From assembly GCF_049389645.1 (NCBI RefSeq), contig NZ_CP186540.1, positions 2,418,001 through 2,482,000 of the forward strand: a stretch of DNA of 64,000 nt, in the 5' to 3' direction. Position 1 is the stretch's first letter. The number at the start of each line of letters is the position of its first letter. The notes beneath the pieces are model-generated. The model was not told where the DNA came from, made no database searches, and was given only the letters and a program-made list of their open reading frames with translations. This stretch comes from Alkalibacterium sp049389645 (GTDB lineage: Bacteria > Bacillota > Bacilli > Lactobacillales > Carnobacteriaceae_A). The position numbers were made by a program, and so were the translations under genes. Shown in pieces: positions 26,256 to 35,145 of the stretch.

Positions 26256-27767
26256 ATGACGAAGACAGACTTAATGCACTTACAAAACGGTTCAGACATT
26301 CGAGGGTTTGCTTTGGATACCGAAAACAAGAAGAAAACACTGACGGAAGCAACCGTTAAAAAAATAGCGAATGGTCTGATGGGATGGTGGACTGTAAAAA
26401 CAGACAAACCGCTAACGCAAACGACGATCACGATTGGACACGACAGTCGCCTTACAGGTCCTGCAATCAAAAATTGGCTGATCGATGTTTTTACAGAATC
26501 AGGCGTAGCAGTCATTGACGCTAACATGGCAACCACACCAGCCTTGTTTATGTCCACACAATACGACGCATTCAAATCAGATATCGGGATCATGATCACT
26601 GCGAGCCATTTGCCTATGGAATATAACGGCCTGAAATTCTTCACCAACGAGGGCGGTCTCGAACACGAAGATATTGAAACGATCTTGTCATTGGCTGACA
26701 AGGAAAGGAATCATTCCGTTGCAGTACCTACTCAAAAAAGTGAAAAAGACCTGCTCTCCGTCTACGCAGCCGATTTGGTCATGAAGATCAGAGACGCATT
26801 GAAAGTGGACGAAGACGCGAAACCGCTAAGCAATCGAAAAATCATTGTGGATGCAGGTAACGGTGCCGGCGGTTTTTTTGCTGAGAAGGTATTGAAAGTT
26901 TTGGGAGCCGACATAAGCGGTAGTCAGTTCTTAGATCCTGACGGCACATTTCCCAATCACGTACCTAACCCCGACAATAAAGAAGCCATGCAGAGTATTT
27001 CAGAGGCAGTCTTGGCGAATAAGGCCGATCTGGGTATTATTTTTGATACGGATGTTGACCGCTCTGCTATTGTTGACAGTAAAGGGAACGGCATCAACCG
27101 CAATAACTTGATCGGTTTGATCGGTGCGATAGTACTGGACGAAAATCCGGGAACAACCATCGTAACCAATTCACCCGTATCCGACCACCTGATTCGCTTT
27201 GTGGAAGAAATGGGTGGAACAGTTGACCGCTATATCTCAGGGTACAGAAATGTAATCAATCGTGGGATTTCTTTAAACAAAGAAGGCGTGGATTGTGCCC
27301 TGGCAATCGAAACGAGTGGTCATGCTGCACTGAGAGAGAATTTCTTCCTGGACGATGGTGCTTATCTGGCAGCTAAAATCGTGGCTAAAGAAGCTGAATT
27401 GATTAAAGATAATAAAAGTGTCACTGATTTGATCAAACACTTGAAGCAACCGGCCGAAACTGAAGAAGTCCGTTTTGTCATTACAAATCCGGATTACAAA
27501 GAAATTGGTCTGAATACGCTGGACCGCTTTGCTGACTGGGTGAACAACATTGATGGCTTTACTCTGGTGCCAGATAATTTGGAAGGGGAGCGCGTGCAGT
27601 TGAGCGAACCCTACGGCCAGGGCTGGCTGCTCTTGCGCATGAGTCTGCATGAACCTAAACTGGTCCTGCAAATCGAAAACGATATAGCAGGAAAGATTCC
27701 TGCCGTAAAAGATAAATTGAAATCCTTCTTCCATTACGAAAAAGATCTAGACAACAATAAATTGTAA
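26256..27767 (+). CDS. Phosphohexomutase (phosphoglucomutase/phosphomannomutase family)
   Basis: A 503-residue alpha-D-phosphohexomutase. The ATG at 26256 follows AAGGAGAG; an upstream in-frame ATG at 26196 lies inside argR. Seen are the phosphoserine loop ITASHLPMEYNGLKF, the metal loop DTDVDRSAI and the substrate loop ETSGHAALRENF. Unlike the common TASHNP, the loop here reads TASHLP. This enzyme moves phosphate between C1 and C6 of a hexose or hexosamine. Whether glucose, mannose or another sugar is preferred cannot be decided. Confidence 0.88.
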   Translation: MTKTDLMHLQNGSDIRGFALDTENKKKTLTEATVKKIANGLMGWWTVKTDKPLTQTTITIGHDSRLTGPAIKNWLIDVFTESGVAVIDANMATTPALFMSTQYDAFKSDIGIMITASHLPMEYNGLKFFTNEGGLEHEDIETILSLADKERNHSVAVPTQKSEKDLLSVYAADLVMKIRDALKVDEDAKPLSNRKIIVDAGNGAGGFFAEKVLKVLGADISGSQFLDPDGTFPNHVPNPDNKEAMQSISEAVLANKADLGIIFDTDVDRSAIVDSKGNGINRNNLIGLIGAIVLDENPGTTIVTNSPVSDHLIRFVEEMGGTVDRYISGYRNVINRGISLNKEGVDCALAIETSGHAALRENFFLDDGAYLAAKIVAKEAELIKDNKSVTDLIKHLKQPAETEEVRFVITNPDYKEIGLNTLDRFADWVNNIDGFTLVPDNLEGERVQLSEPYGQGWLLLRMSLHEPKLVLQIENDIAGKIPAVKDKLKSFFHYEKDLDNNKL

Positions 27768-27800
27768 GAAATATACGTCAGAAAAAGCGTTCAGATTTGT

Positions 27801-27839
27801 TTTAACAATTAACGTGTACCTTATCCGTTAATTGTTAAA
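27801..27839 (+). terminator. Long perfect hairpin after the mutase gene
   Basis: TTTAACAATTAACG and CGTTAATTGTTAAA form a 14 bp perfect stem with an 11 nt loop. It is nested in weaker outer arms AAAAAGC (27783-27789) and GCTTTTT. It is probably part of a composite terminator for the mutase gene. Confidence 0.5.
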
Positions 27840-27891
27840 GCAGCTACTACTTTGATAAATTGAACGTCGGATCTGCTTTTTAGAGCGACAA

Positions 27892-27933
27892 AAAAATACC
27901 TTACCTCGATGAAAGTCGGGGTAAGGTATTTTT
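27892..27933. terminator. Bidirectional terminator between mutase gene and zwf
   Basis: AAAAATACCTTACC facing GGTAAGGTATTTTT, 14 bp perfect, with T runs on both strands in the convergent gap. Confidence 0.85.
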
Positions 27934-27941
27934 ATATTCTA

Positions 27942-29390
27942 CTATTTTTCTGGATTATAGATCCATTTCTGATCGTCTTTTGCTAATAATTCATCTGCTT
28001 CTTTTGGCCCCATGCTATGGGAAGGGTAGAAGGAAATACTTTCTTCATTTTGATTCCATGCCTGTCTGATATGATCGACATACTTCCAGGAAGCGGCAAC
28101 TTCGCCCCAATGAGCAAAGTGCGTTTCGTCACCATTCAAGACATCCAGGATCAATTTTTCATAAGCTTCGGGACTTTCTTTTATCGTTTTTTCAGAACGC
28201 ATGGAGCTTAGTTTGACCGGTCTGAGCTGCATGCCCGGTCCGATTTCTTTATCATTCAGCTGGATTTCAAAGCCTTCTTTAGGACTGATATGGATGGTTA
28301 AGAGCGAATCGTGTTCTTCAAACAATTGCTGCTCCGTTTTATTCCATAAAACGTCAATACGTGATGTTTTTTCTTTCATACGTTTACCTGTTCGAATGTA
28401 GATAGGGACATTACGCCATTTATCTGTATCAATGATTACTTTTCCGGCCACGAATGTTTCAGTCATGGAATCAGGATCTACTTTATCTTCATCACGATAG
28501 CCCTTTGCTTCGCCATCTTTTGAAGTTTGATACTGACCCCTTACGAATTCCTGATCTACAACCGGGGTTTTCAGCGATTCAAGTATTGCTAGTTTTTGCC
28601 TGCGGATATTATTTGTTGAAAATGATTCGGGCTCGTCCATCGTCAGTAAGCTGACCATTTGTAAAACGTGGTTTTGAACCATGTCTCTTAATGCACCACT
28701 TTTATCGTAGTATTCTCCGCGTTCTTCAACACCTAAGTCTTCTGCTAAAGTGATCTGAATAGAAGCGAGTGTCTCATTATTCCAGCTGTCCTGGATGATA
28801 CGGTTGGAAAAACGCAGGGCTAAAATCGTCTGCACCATTTCTTTACCTAAATAGTGATCGATACGATAGAGCTGATCCTCGTTAAAAGAGGCATTGATTT
28901 CATCGTTCAGTTGTATGGATGACTCTAAATCTGTACCAAAAGGTTTCTCAATAATGACACGGTTGAACCCATTTTCTGTCACTAAATGCTGATCTTTCAA
29001 ATGAGTGGTGATGGTACCGAAAAACATGGGAGACATTGAAAGAAAGAAGATACGGTTGCCACCAATTTCATATTTTTCATCTAGTGAATCAGCCAACTCT
29101 TTTAGCGTGTGATAATGTTCAGAATCTTTTACATTATGAGACTGGTATCTGAAGTGACTTGAAAAGTCTTCGGCATCCTCGTCTGATTCTGCAATGGACT
29201 TGATTGCTTCTTTAACGACGTTTTGATAATACTCATCCGACCATTCTCTTCGTGCTGTCCCGATAACAGCAAAGTGGTCACGCAAATATCCCTTTTTGAA
29301 TAACCGGTATAATGCGGGGTATAATTTCCGAGAAGCTAAATCCCCTGTAGCGCCAAATATTATATATAGAGCTTTTATTTCTTTGGACAT
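27942..29390 (-). CDS. zwf: Glucose-6-phosphate 1-dehydrogenase
   Basis: A 482-residue enzyme that oxidises glucose-6-phosphate with NADP+, the entry to the oxidative pentose phosphate pathway. The nucleotide site is FGATGDLASRKLYPALY and the substrate site is RIDHYLGKEMVQ, with EKPFGTDLESS upstream. Length is normal. It is divergent from the aldehyde dehydrogenase gene and converges with the mutase gene. GAGGGAAA precedes the start. Confidence 0.96.
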   Translation of the reverse strand: MSKEIKALYIIFGATGDLASRKLYPALYRLFKKGYLRDHFAVIGTARREWSDEYYQNVVKEAIKSIAESDEDAEDFSSHFRYQSHNVKDSEHYHTLKELADSLDEKYEIGGNRIFFLSMSPMFFGTITTHLKDQHLVTENGFNRVIIEKPFGTDLESSIQLNDEINASFNEDQLYRIDHYLGKEMVQTILALRFSNRIIQDSWNNETLASIQITLAEDLGVEERGEYYDKSGALRDMVQNHVLQMVSLLTMDEPESFSTNNIRRQKLAILESLKTPVVDQEFVRGQYQTSKDGEAKGYRDEDKVDPDSMTETFVAGKVIIDTDKWRNVPIYIRTGKRMKEKTSRIDVLWNKTEQQLFEEHDSLLTIHISPKEGFEIQLNDKEIGPGMQLRPVKLSSMRSEKTIKESPEAYEKLILDVLNGDETHFAHWGEVAASWKYVDHIRQAWNQNEESISFYPSHSMGPKEADELLAKDDQKWIYNPEK

Positions 29391-29577
29391 TATTTCCCTC
29401 TTTTCTACATGACACGCATGTTCATACAGTCTTATACTATTTTACTTTTAATTGACTCAGCAATCAACTTATTTGGCACACTATTTCCATTATATACTGG
29501 GTAAGCATCATTTTTGCAATAAAGGGAGCAAATGAATTAAGGTTATAGCAGATGAAAAAAATGAAAGGACGGATTTA

Positions 29578-31035
29578 ATGAATAAATATGAGCAATTAGA
29601 CTTGAACTACATTGATGGTCAATGGAGGAAAGGGCGAAGCACAGAAGTCGTTGAATCGTTCAACCCTTATACAGAAGAATCATATGTGAAAATGCAGGCC
29701 GCTTCCTTAGAAGACTTGGATGAAGCCTATGAGAGTGCAAAAAGACATCAAAAGGAATGGGAGAAAACAAATCCCTTTGAAAGAGCAGGCATCATCAGAA
29801 AAGCCATTCAAATCATGGAAAATCGAAAAGAAGAACTTGTAGCTGTTCTCATCGAAGAATCTGGATCAACGATTGCAAAAGTTGAACTGGAACTCAATAT
29901 AACGATGTCGATCATGCAACTGGCAGCAGAATTTCCGAATAAAATGGAAACGATCGTGAATGAGTCGATGATTCCCGGAAAGAAAAATCATATGATACGT
30001 AAACCAGTAGGCGTCGTCGGTGTCATTGGACCCTTCAACTTTCCAATGTATCTATCCATGCGTTCGGTTGCACCGGCGCTTGCTACGGGTAATGCGGTTG
30101 TATTGAAACCGGGCCATCAGACGCCAATAAGTGGCGGAAATATCATTGCCAAAATCTTTGAAGAAGCTGGTCTTCCAAAAGGCGTATTACAAGTCGTTCA
30201 CCCTAAAATTTCGGAAATAGGGGATGCCTTTTACGAGCATCCGGTACCGGATCTGATATCATTTACCGGTTCAACGGGCGTTGGCAAACAAATCGGAGCA
30301 GTCTGCGGGAGAGAAGTCAAGAAAACGATCCTGGAACTTGGTGGAAACAACGCCATGGTCATCTTAGATGATGCTGACATCGAAACAGCCGCTAAAGGAG
30401 CCATTTATGGACGTTTCATGCATAGCGGTCAGATTTGTATGGCGATCAATCGTATCATCATAGATGAATCTATTTTTGATGAATTTTCAGAAAAATTTGT
30501 TGAAATAGCGAAATCACTCAAACACGGTGATCCGAATCAGGAAGGCACTCTGATCGGTCCACTAATTGATGGCAATCAAGTGGAGAGATTGCTGGAAGAA
30601 GTGAAGAAAGCGAAGTCTGAAGGCGCCGAAATCTTGCTTGAAGGTAAGCGTGAAGGCAACGTTCTAACGCCTACAATTTTAAAAGGAACCAATGATATGA
30701 CTACTGCTCAAAATGAAATGTTTGGTCCTGTCGTCACATTGATACCCGCAAAAAATGAGGACCATGCTTTGGAACTGGCAAATGATACAGATGCTGGGCT
30801 AAGCGGAGCTGTTTCGTCACGTAATGAGAAACGTGCCTTTGCGTTTGCGGAGAAAATGGAAACAGGGATGGTTCACATCAACGACCAGAGCGTCAATGAC
30901 GAACCTTATGTTGCTTTTGGTGGAGAAAAAGCATCAGGTATCGGACGTTTCGGACGTGAACATTCCTTAGACGAATTCACAACTTGGCAGTGGATTTCTG
31001 TTCAGGAAGAACCAAGAAACTATCCATTTGATTAA
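29578..31035 (+). CDS. NAD(P)-dependent aldehyde dehydrogenase
   Basis: A 485-residue ALDH superfamily enzyme. Visible are the coenzyme region GVIGPFNFPMYLSMRSVAPAL and GSTGVGKQIG, the general base in LELGGNNA and the catalytic cysteine in HSGQICMAINR. The C-terminal segment KASGIGRFGREHSLDEFT is typical of the benzaldehyde/vanillin dehydrogenase-like branch. The physiological aldehyde is unknown. The gene stands alone, with a terminator directly after it. Confidence 0.9.
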   Translation: MNKYEQLDLNYIDGQWRKGRSTEVVESFNPYTEESYVKMQAASLEDLDEAYESAKRHQKEWEKTNPFERAGIIRKAIQIMENRKEELVAVLIEESGSTIAKVELELNITMSIMQLAAEFPNKMETIVNESMIPGKKNHMIRKPVGVVGVIGPFNFPMYLSMRSVAPALATGNAVVLKPGHQTPISGGNIIAKIFEEAGLPKGVLQVVHPKISEIGDAFYEHPVPDLISFTGSTGVGKQIGAVCGREVKKTILELGGNNAMVILDDADIETAAKGAIYGRFMHSGQICMAINRIIIDESIFDEFSEKFVEIAKSLKHGDPNQEGTLIGPLIDGNQVERLLEEVKKAKSEGAEILLEGKREGNVLTPTILKGTNDMTTAQNEMFGPVVTLIPAKNEDHALELANDTDAGLSGAVSSRNEKRAFAFAEKMETGMVHINDQSVNDEPYVAFGGEKASGIGRFGREHSLDEFTTWQWISVQEEPRNYPFD

Positions 31036-31052
31036 AAATCAATGATAAACGA

Positions 31053-31085
31053 ACGACATCTTCTATCAGGAAGGTGTCGTTTTTG
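31053..31085 (+). terminator. Intrinsic terminator after the aldehyde dehydrogenase gene
   Basis: ACGACATCTTC pairs with GAAGGTGTCGT over a 6 nt loop, then T5. Confidence 0.8.
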
Positions 31086-31124
31086 CGTCATTCCGTATTT
31101 ACTATAGCGAGATTGGCTTAGCTT

Positions 31125-31133
31125 TGGTACAAT
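31125..31133 (+). promoter_or_regulatory. Extended -10 element before cshB
   Basis: TGG followed by TACAAT at 31128-31133, about 30 bp upstream of the start codon; the -35 is weak. Confidence 0.45.
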
Positions 31134-31163
31134 ACGTAGTAGGAAAGAAATGAGGAATGAAAA

Positions 31164-32483
31164 ATGACACACCCATTCGATAAATTTAATCTATCCGATT
31201 ATTTAATTGAAGCAATAAAAGAAATTGGTTTTGATAAACCAACTGAGATCCAGGAGAAAGTTATTCCAGAATTAAAAAAACGTCGAGACATTATTGGACA
31301 ATCCCAAACGGGTTCCGGTAAAACACACGCGTTCTTACTCCCATTGTTTAACCAAATCGATCCAAAAAAAGCAGAAGTGCAATTGGTTATCACTGCTCCA
31401 AGTCGAGAACTAGCTGAACAATTAGCCAGTGCTGCGACTCAATTAGCAAGCCACTCTCCAGAAGAAATCAACGTTCAAACAGTTATTGGTGGAACGGATA
31501 AGAACAGATTGATTCAGAAACTTCAACACTCCCAACCGCAAGTTGTGATCGGAACACCGGGTCGTTTACTTGACGTTATTGAAAGTAATGACTTACGACT
31601 CAACACGTGTCAGTATATGGTCGTGGATGAAGCCGATATGACGCTTGACATGGGATTCTTGGAAGATGTCGATAAGATTGCGACACGTTTACCTGAAAAA
31701 AATCAGATGCTTGTTTTTTCAGCGACTGTTCCGCAAAAATTGCAGCCTTTCTTGAAAAAGTACATGAACAATCCGATTGTCATCGAAGTGGAAAACAAGC
31801 AGATCATTGCGGATACCGTTGAGAACTGGTTGATTTCTACAAAAGGTAAAAATAAAATCGACATGATTCATCAACTGCTCACTATCGGACAACCGTACAT
31901 CGCTTTAGTGTTTGCCAATACTAAAGAATATGTCGACGATATTGCCTACCAATTGAAGAAAAAAGGATTGAAAGTCGCTGTTATTCATGGTGGTATCACT
32001 TCACGTGAACGCCGAAGAGTGATGAGACAGATCCAAAATATGGAATTTCAATTTATCGTGGCAACTGATTTAGCCGCTCGTGGTATTGATATCGAAGGGA
32101 TCTCACATGTTATCAATGCTGAAGTTCCTCAAGATTTAGACTATTTCGTCCACCGTGTCGGCCGTACCGGTCGTAACCAGCTAAGTGGTATTGCGATTAC
32201 GCTTTATGGTCCAGATGATGAAGAAGATATCGTGACCATCGAAAAACGAGGCATTGTCTTCCAGCCTAAAGAAATCAAAAATGGGGAAGTCATTGATTCT
32301 TATGACCGTAACCGCAGAGATCAGCGTAAAGGCAAGAACACGAATGCAACTGATTTTGATCCTGAAATTCACGGGTTAAGAAAGAAATTGAAAAAGAACA
32401 TCAAACCCGGATACAAACGAAAAATCGAACGTAAAAAAGAAGAAAAAAGAAAACGCGCATTCCGTCTTAGATCCAAAGATTAA
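31164..32483 (+). CDS. cshB: DEAD-box RNA helicase CshB
   Basis: A 439-residue ATP-dependent RNA helicase. Motif Q (LIEAIKEIGFDKPTEIQ), Walker A SQTGSGKTHAF, VDEADMTLDMGF, SAT and the C-terminal HRVGRTGR are all present, followed by a highly basic tail after about residue 385. The pattern DEADMTLDMGFL fits the CshB branch, linked in Bacillus to cold adaptation and ribosome assembly. It is single-gene, with a bidirectional terminator after it. Confidence 0.88.
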   Translation: MTHPFDKFNLSDYLIEAIKEIGFDKPTEIQEKVIPELKKRRDIIGQSQTGSGKTHAFLLPLFNQIDPKKAEVQLVITAPSRELAEQLASAATQLASHSPEEINVQTVIGGTDKNRLIQKLQHSQPQVVIGTPGRLLDVIESNDLRLNTCQYMVVDEADMTLDMGFLEDVDKIATRLPEKNQMLVFSATVPQKLQPFLKKYMNNPIVIEVENKQIIADTVENWLISTKGKNKIDMIHQLLTIGQPYIALVFANTKEYVDDIAYQLKKKGLKVAVIHGGITSRERRRVMRQIQNMEFQFIVATDLAARGIDIEGISHVINAEVPQDLDYFVHRVGRTGRNQLSGIAITLYGPDDEEDIVTIEKRGIVFQPKEIKNGEVIDSYDRNRRDQRKGKNTNATDFDPEIHGLRKKLKKNIKPGYKRKIERKKEEKRKRAFRLRSKD

Positions 32484-32492
32484 AGAACAGAC

Positions 32493-32540
32493 AAAAGACC
32501 TTCACTGCTGAAGTATTCAGCTGATGAAGGTCTTTTTTTT
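32493..32540. terminator. Bidirectional terminator between cshB and the DUF1189 gene
   Basis: AAAAGACCTTCA and TGAAGGTCTTTT arms with an inner TGAA/TTCA pairing; T8 follows on the plus strand. The minus-strand gene ends within it. Confidence 0.8.
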
Positions 32541-33315
32541 AAATGTTTTGATTTTTTTTGTAGTTTATCAAGGATGAATACAGGAAATAGAGAGCGAAAC
32601 CTAATTTTATTTCGAAAACAAAAGGTAAAAAGAATCCTAAGCCTTCGAATACCGCAATGACTATCGTCGGAACACTGAGTGCCACCAGTGCCATTCGTGC
32701 TACTTTTTTGAATGGAAGAGTAACTCTCGAAATCGTCTTCAAGATATTTGCAAATAAGGAAACAATCAACCATTCATACAATAAACTAAAGCTGCTCGCC
32801 AAATAGGTGATGACGAAGATAATGAATAATACGACGGGAGAAAAACGGCCCATTCCAGAGAATATTTCTTTGAATTGAGTATCATTAAATCCGCTCAATT
32901 GTTCGTAAGAAACAGGTAAGCCCCGACCGAGGATATTCAGGTAAAACTGATCATTCATTAAACCTACACCGATCGGCACATTCAAGCGTTCGATGTTAGT
33001 ATCGATTTCTTCAACTTTGATCGAATCGTTCGGATCAAAGAAAAACAAAAATGAATCCGTTTGGTGAATGTAAGAGTCTACCTCACTTTCAACCACTAAT
33101 TCACTATCTCTGATTTCAAAAACAGGGAGCATTTCAGTTATTTCCTGACCATCTTCTCTCAGACTTCCCATTACCGATAACAAAACAGATGTCAAAGACA
33201 ATGTAATGATCAGTGCGAGTATCGAAAAATAATAAAAAAGATGTTTCCGTGACATTTTAAGTGCGTGGTAAAGATGTTGGGGATTTGTAAATCCTAACTT
33301 AACATATTCTTTCAT
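32539..33315 (-). CDS. DUF1189 family membrane protein
   Basis: A 258-residue protein with one transmembrane helix near residues 25-50, an extracytoplasmic domain (about 55-150) and four further helices in the C-terminal half. This topology and the opening FTNPQHLYHALKMSRKHLFYYF match DUF1189, a Firmicutes family sometimes found with maltodextrin genes. No sugar genes are adjacent. No function is claimed. Confidence 0.6.
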   Translation of the reverse strand: MKEYVKLGFTNPQHLYHALKMSRKHLFYYFSILALIITLSLTSVLLSVMGSLREDGQEITEMLPVFEIRDSELVVESEVDSYIHQTDSFLFFFDPNDSIKVEEIDTNIERLNVPIGVGLMNDQFYLNILGRGLPVSYEQLSGFNDTQFKEIFSGMGRFSPVVLFIIFVITYLASSFSLLYEWLIVSLFANILKTISRVTLPFKKVARMALVALSVPTIVIAVFEGLGFFLPFVFEIKLGFALYFLYSSLINYKKNQNI

Positions 33316-33454
33316 TATTTAACGCCTTTCTAAACTAAGTAATAAAGTAAGTTTACTTGTTAATTAGGTAAAAAGCAATCATCCTTTAGATGTATAAGGC
33401 GTAAGATGAACGAAAATTTTTAAACAAGCTCTTACTTTCTATAAGTGTTTTCAT

Positions 33455-33482
33455 TTGAAAACTATGTCGGAAATGTTACAAT
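33455..33482 (+). promoter_or_regulatory. sodA promoter
   Basis: TTGAAA at 33455-33460 and TACAAT at 33477-33482, 16 bp apart, with an extended TGT before the -10. It lies about 40 bp from the sodA start. Confidence 0.65.
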
Positions 33483-33521
33483 AGCAATGTACGATAAAAA
33501 GCAGTAGGAGGAATGTTCATT

Positions 33522-34130
33522 ATGACATACACTTTACCAGATTTACCATACGCATATGATGCATTAGCACCAACGATCGATGAGGAAACGATGCATTTAC
33601 ATCACGACAAGCATCACTCAGGTTATGTTACTAAAACAAATAAAGCTCTGGAAAATAATCCGGAATTAGCTGAATTAAGTATCGAAGAGTTAATGAAAAA
33701 ATTAGACTCAGTACCTGAAGATATCAAAACAGCTGTTAGAAATAACGGTGGCGGACACGCTAACCACTCACTTTTTTGGAAAATCCTTTCACCAAACGGT
33801 GGCGGAGAACCAACTGGTGAATTAGCAAACGCAATTAAAGAGACCTTTGGAGACTTTGAGTCATTCAAAGAAAAATTTAGCACTGCAGCAACAGGCCGTT
33901 TCGGTTCAGGTTGGGCATGGTTAGTGCTTTCTGATGGGAAACTTGAAGTAATGGATACATTAAACCAAGACTCTCCTTATTCTTTAGGTAAAACACCTAT
34001 CTTAGGGCTAGATGTTTGGGAACATGCTTACTATCTAAACTACCAGAACCAGCGTCCTGAATATGTAAAAGCTTTCTGGAATGTTGTCAACTGGGAAGAA
34101 GTAGCTAAACGTTATAACGACGCAAAATAA
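33522..34130 (+). CDS. sodA: Superoxide dismutase, Mn/Fe type
   Basis: A 202-residue cytoplasmic enzyme that dismutates superoxide. The start at 33522 has GGAGG 10 bp upstream; the earlier ATG at 33513 is too close to it. Metal ligands are H27, H82, D164 and H168 (LHHDKHH, GGHANHSLFW, DVWEHAYY). G77-G78 before the second His ligand favours manganese, the usual cofactor in lactic acid bacteria. Own promoter and terminator. Confidence 0.96.
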   Translation: MTYTLPDLPYAYDALAPTIDEETMHLHHDKHHSGYVTKTNKALENNPELAELSIEELMKKLDSVPEDIKTAVRNNGGGHANHSLFWKILSPNGGGEPTGELANAIKETFGDFESFKEKFSTAATGRFGSGWAWLVLSDGKLEVMDTLNQDSPYSLGKTPILGLDVWEHAYYLNYQNQRPEYVKAFWNVVNWEEVAKRYNDAK

Positions 34131-34143
34131 TTACTTCAATATG

Positions 34144-34173
34144 AAAGGCTGGGACAGCTGTCCCAGCCTTTTT
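34144..34173 (+). terminator. sodA terminator
   Basis: AAAGGCTGGGA and TCCCAGCCTTT form an 11 bp perfect stem; T5 follows. Confidence 0.85.
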
Positions 34174-34261
34174 CCATATATAAATCTTTTAATTAAGTGA
34201 AAAAGATAGTGCGTATATGAATTCTGGGAGCTTTACTATGGTATCTAACTGATAGAGTTTG

Positions 34262-34840
34262 AAATAGACGATTGCGTGCCCTTCATGATCGGGAGTGAGA
34301 GCTGGAGGTAACGGAATGTCGGAATGCGTGCCCTTCGTACTAAGTAGTAGGAGCTGGAGGTAACGGAATAGCGGATTGAGTTACCTTCATGACTAAAAGT
34401 AGGAGCTGGAGGTAACGGAATAGCCGATTGCGTGACCTTCATGACTAAGAGTAGGAGCTGGAGGTAACGCAATAGCAGATTGCGTGCCCTTCGTACTAAG
34501 TAGTGAGAGCTGGAGGTAACTCAATAGCCGATTGCGTGCCCTTCGTTACTAAAACTAGGAGCTGAAGGTAACGCAATAGCGGATTGCGTGCCCTTCGTAC
34601 TAAGAAGTGAGAGCTGGAGGTAACGCAATAGCAGATTGCGTGCCCTTCGTACTAAGTAGTGAGAGCTGGAGGTAACTCAATAGCCGATTGCGTGCCCTTC
34701 GCACTAAGAAGTAGGAGCTGAAAGTAACGCAATAGCGGATTGCGTGCCCTTCATGACTAAAAGTAGGAGCTGGAGGTTACGCAATAGCCGATTGCGTAAC
34801 CTTCGCACTAATAAATTGGAGCTGAAGAGCACGCATCAAA
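34262..34840. repeat. Intergenic array 2: exact 52 bp tandem repeat with central dyad
   Basis: The marker GAGCTG occurs at 34299, 34351, 34403, 34455, 34507, 34559, 34611, 34663, 34715, 34767 and 34819: ten consecutive steps of exactly 52 bp, no indel. Each unit holds GTAACGCAAT-AGCGG-ATTGCGT (7 bp perfect dyad, extending to GGT/ACC in some), then CCCTTCGTACTAAG. Units 34455-34610 and 34611-34766 repeat as a block of three, giving a 156 bp higher-order period. Outer units are more diverged. It is non-coding on both strands. Confidence 0.93.
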
Positions 34841-35145
34841 ATATCATACCAATATTCCTCAAACATCCCCAAAACCGAACTTCGACCGCCGACTAACACG
34901 TAGACAGTCCAGATACCGCACTTGATATATCTACTTAATCAATAATAAATTAATAGCTTTACTACTAAAATGAAATTTCTTGAAAAATGACATGAAAAAG
35001 TCACAGTATTGTCAGTATAATGATTGAGAGGTTGTGGCATTTTAATTATCGTTTTGGTACACTAGTACGAGTATGAAAATGTAAAACAACACCGAAACGA
35101 AAACAATTCAGGTGAGTCGCTTACATAGCAATAGGAGGATATAGA
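34841..35145. promoter_or_regulatory. Upstream region of the PBP gene with promoters
   Basis: TATAAT at 35016-35021 and an extended -10 TGGTACACT (TACACT at 35058-35063) precede the gene; both have weak -35 boxes. AGGAGG lies just before the GTG start. Nothing else was recognised. Confidence 0.4.

Noticed and set aside
34245..34472. 75-residue minus-strand ORF in array 2
   Set aside because: It arises from the repeat itself; the frame is not kept across the array, since 52 is not a multiple of 3.
34262..34840. CRISPR-like appearance of the 52 bp array
   Set aside because: Units are continuous tandem repeats with no unique spacers, and no cas genes are in the window.
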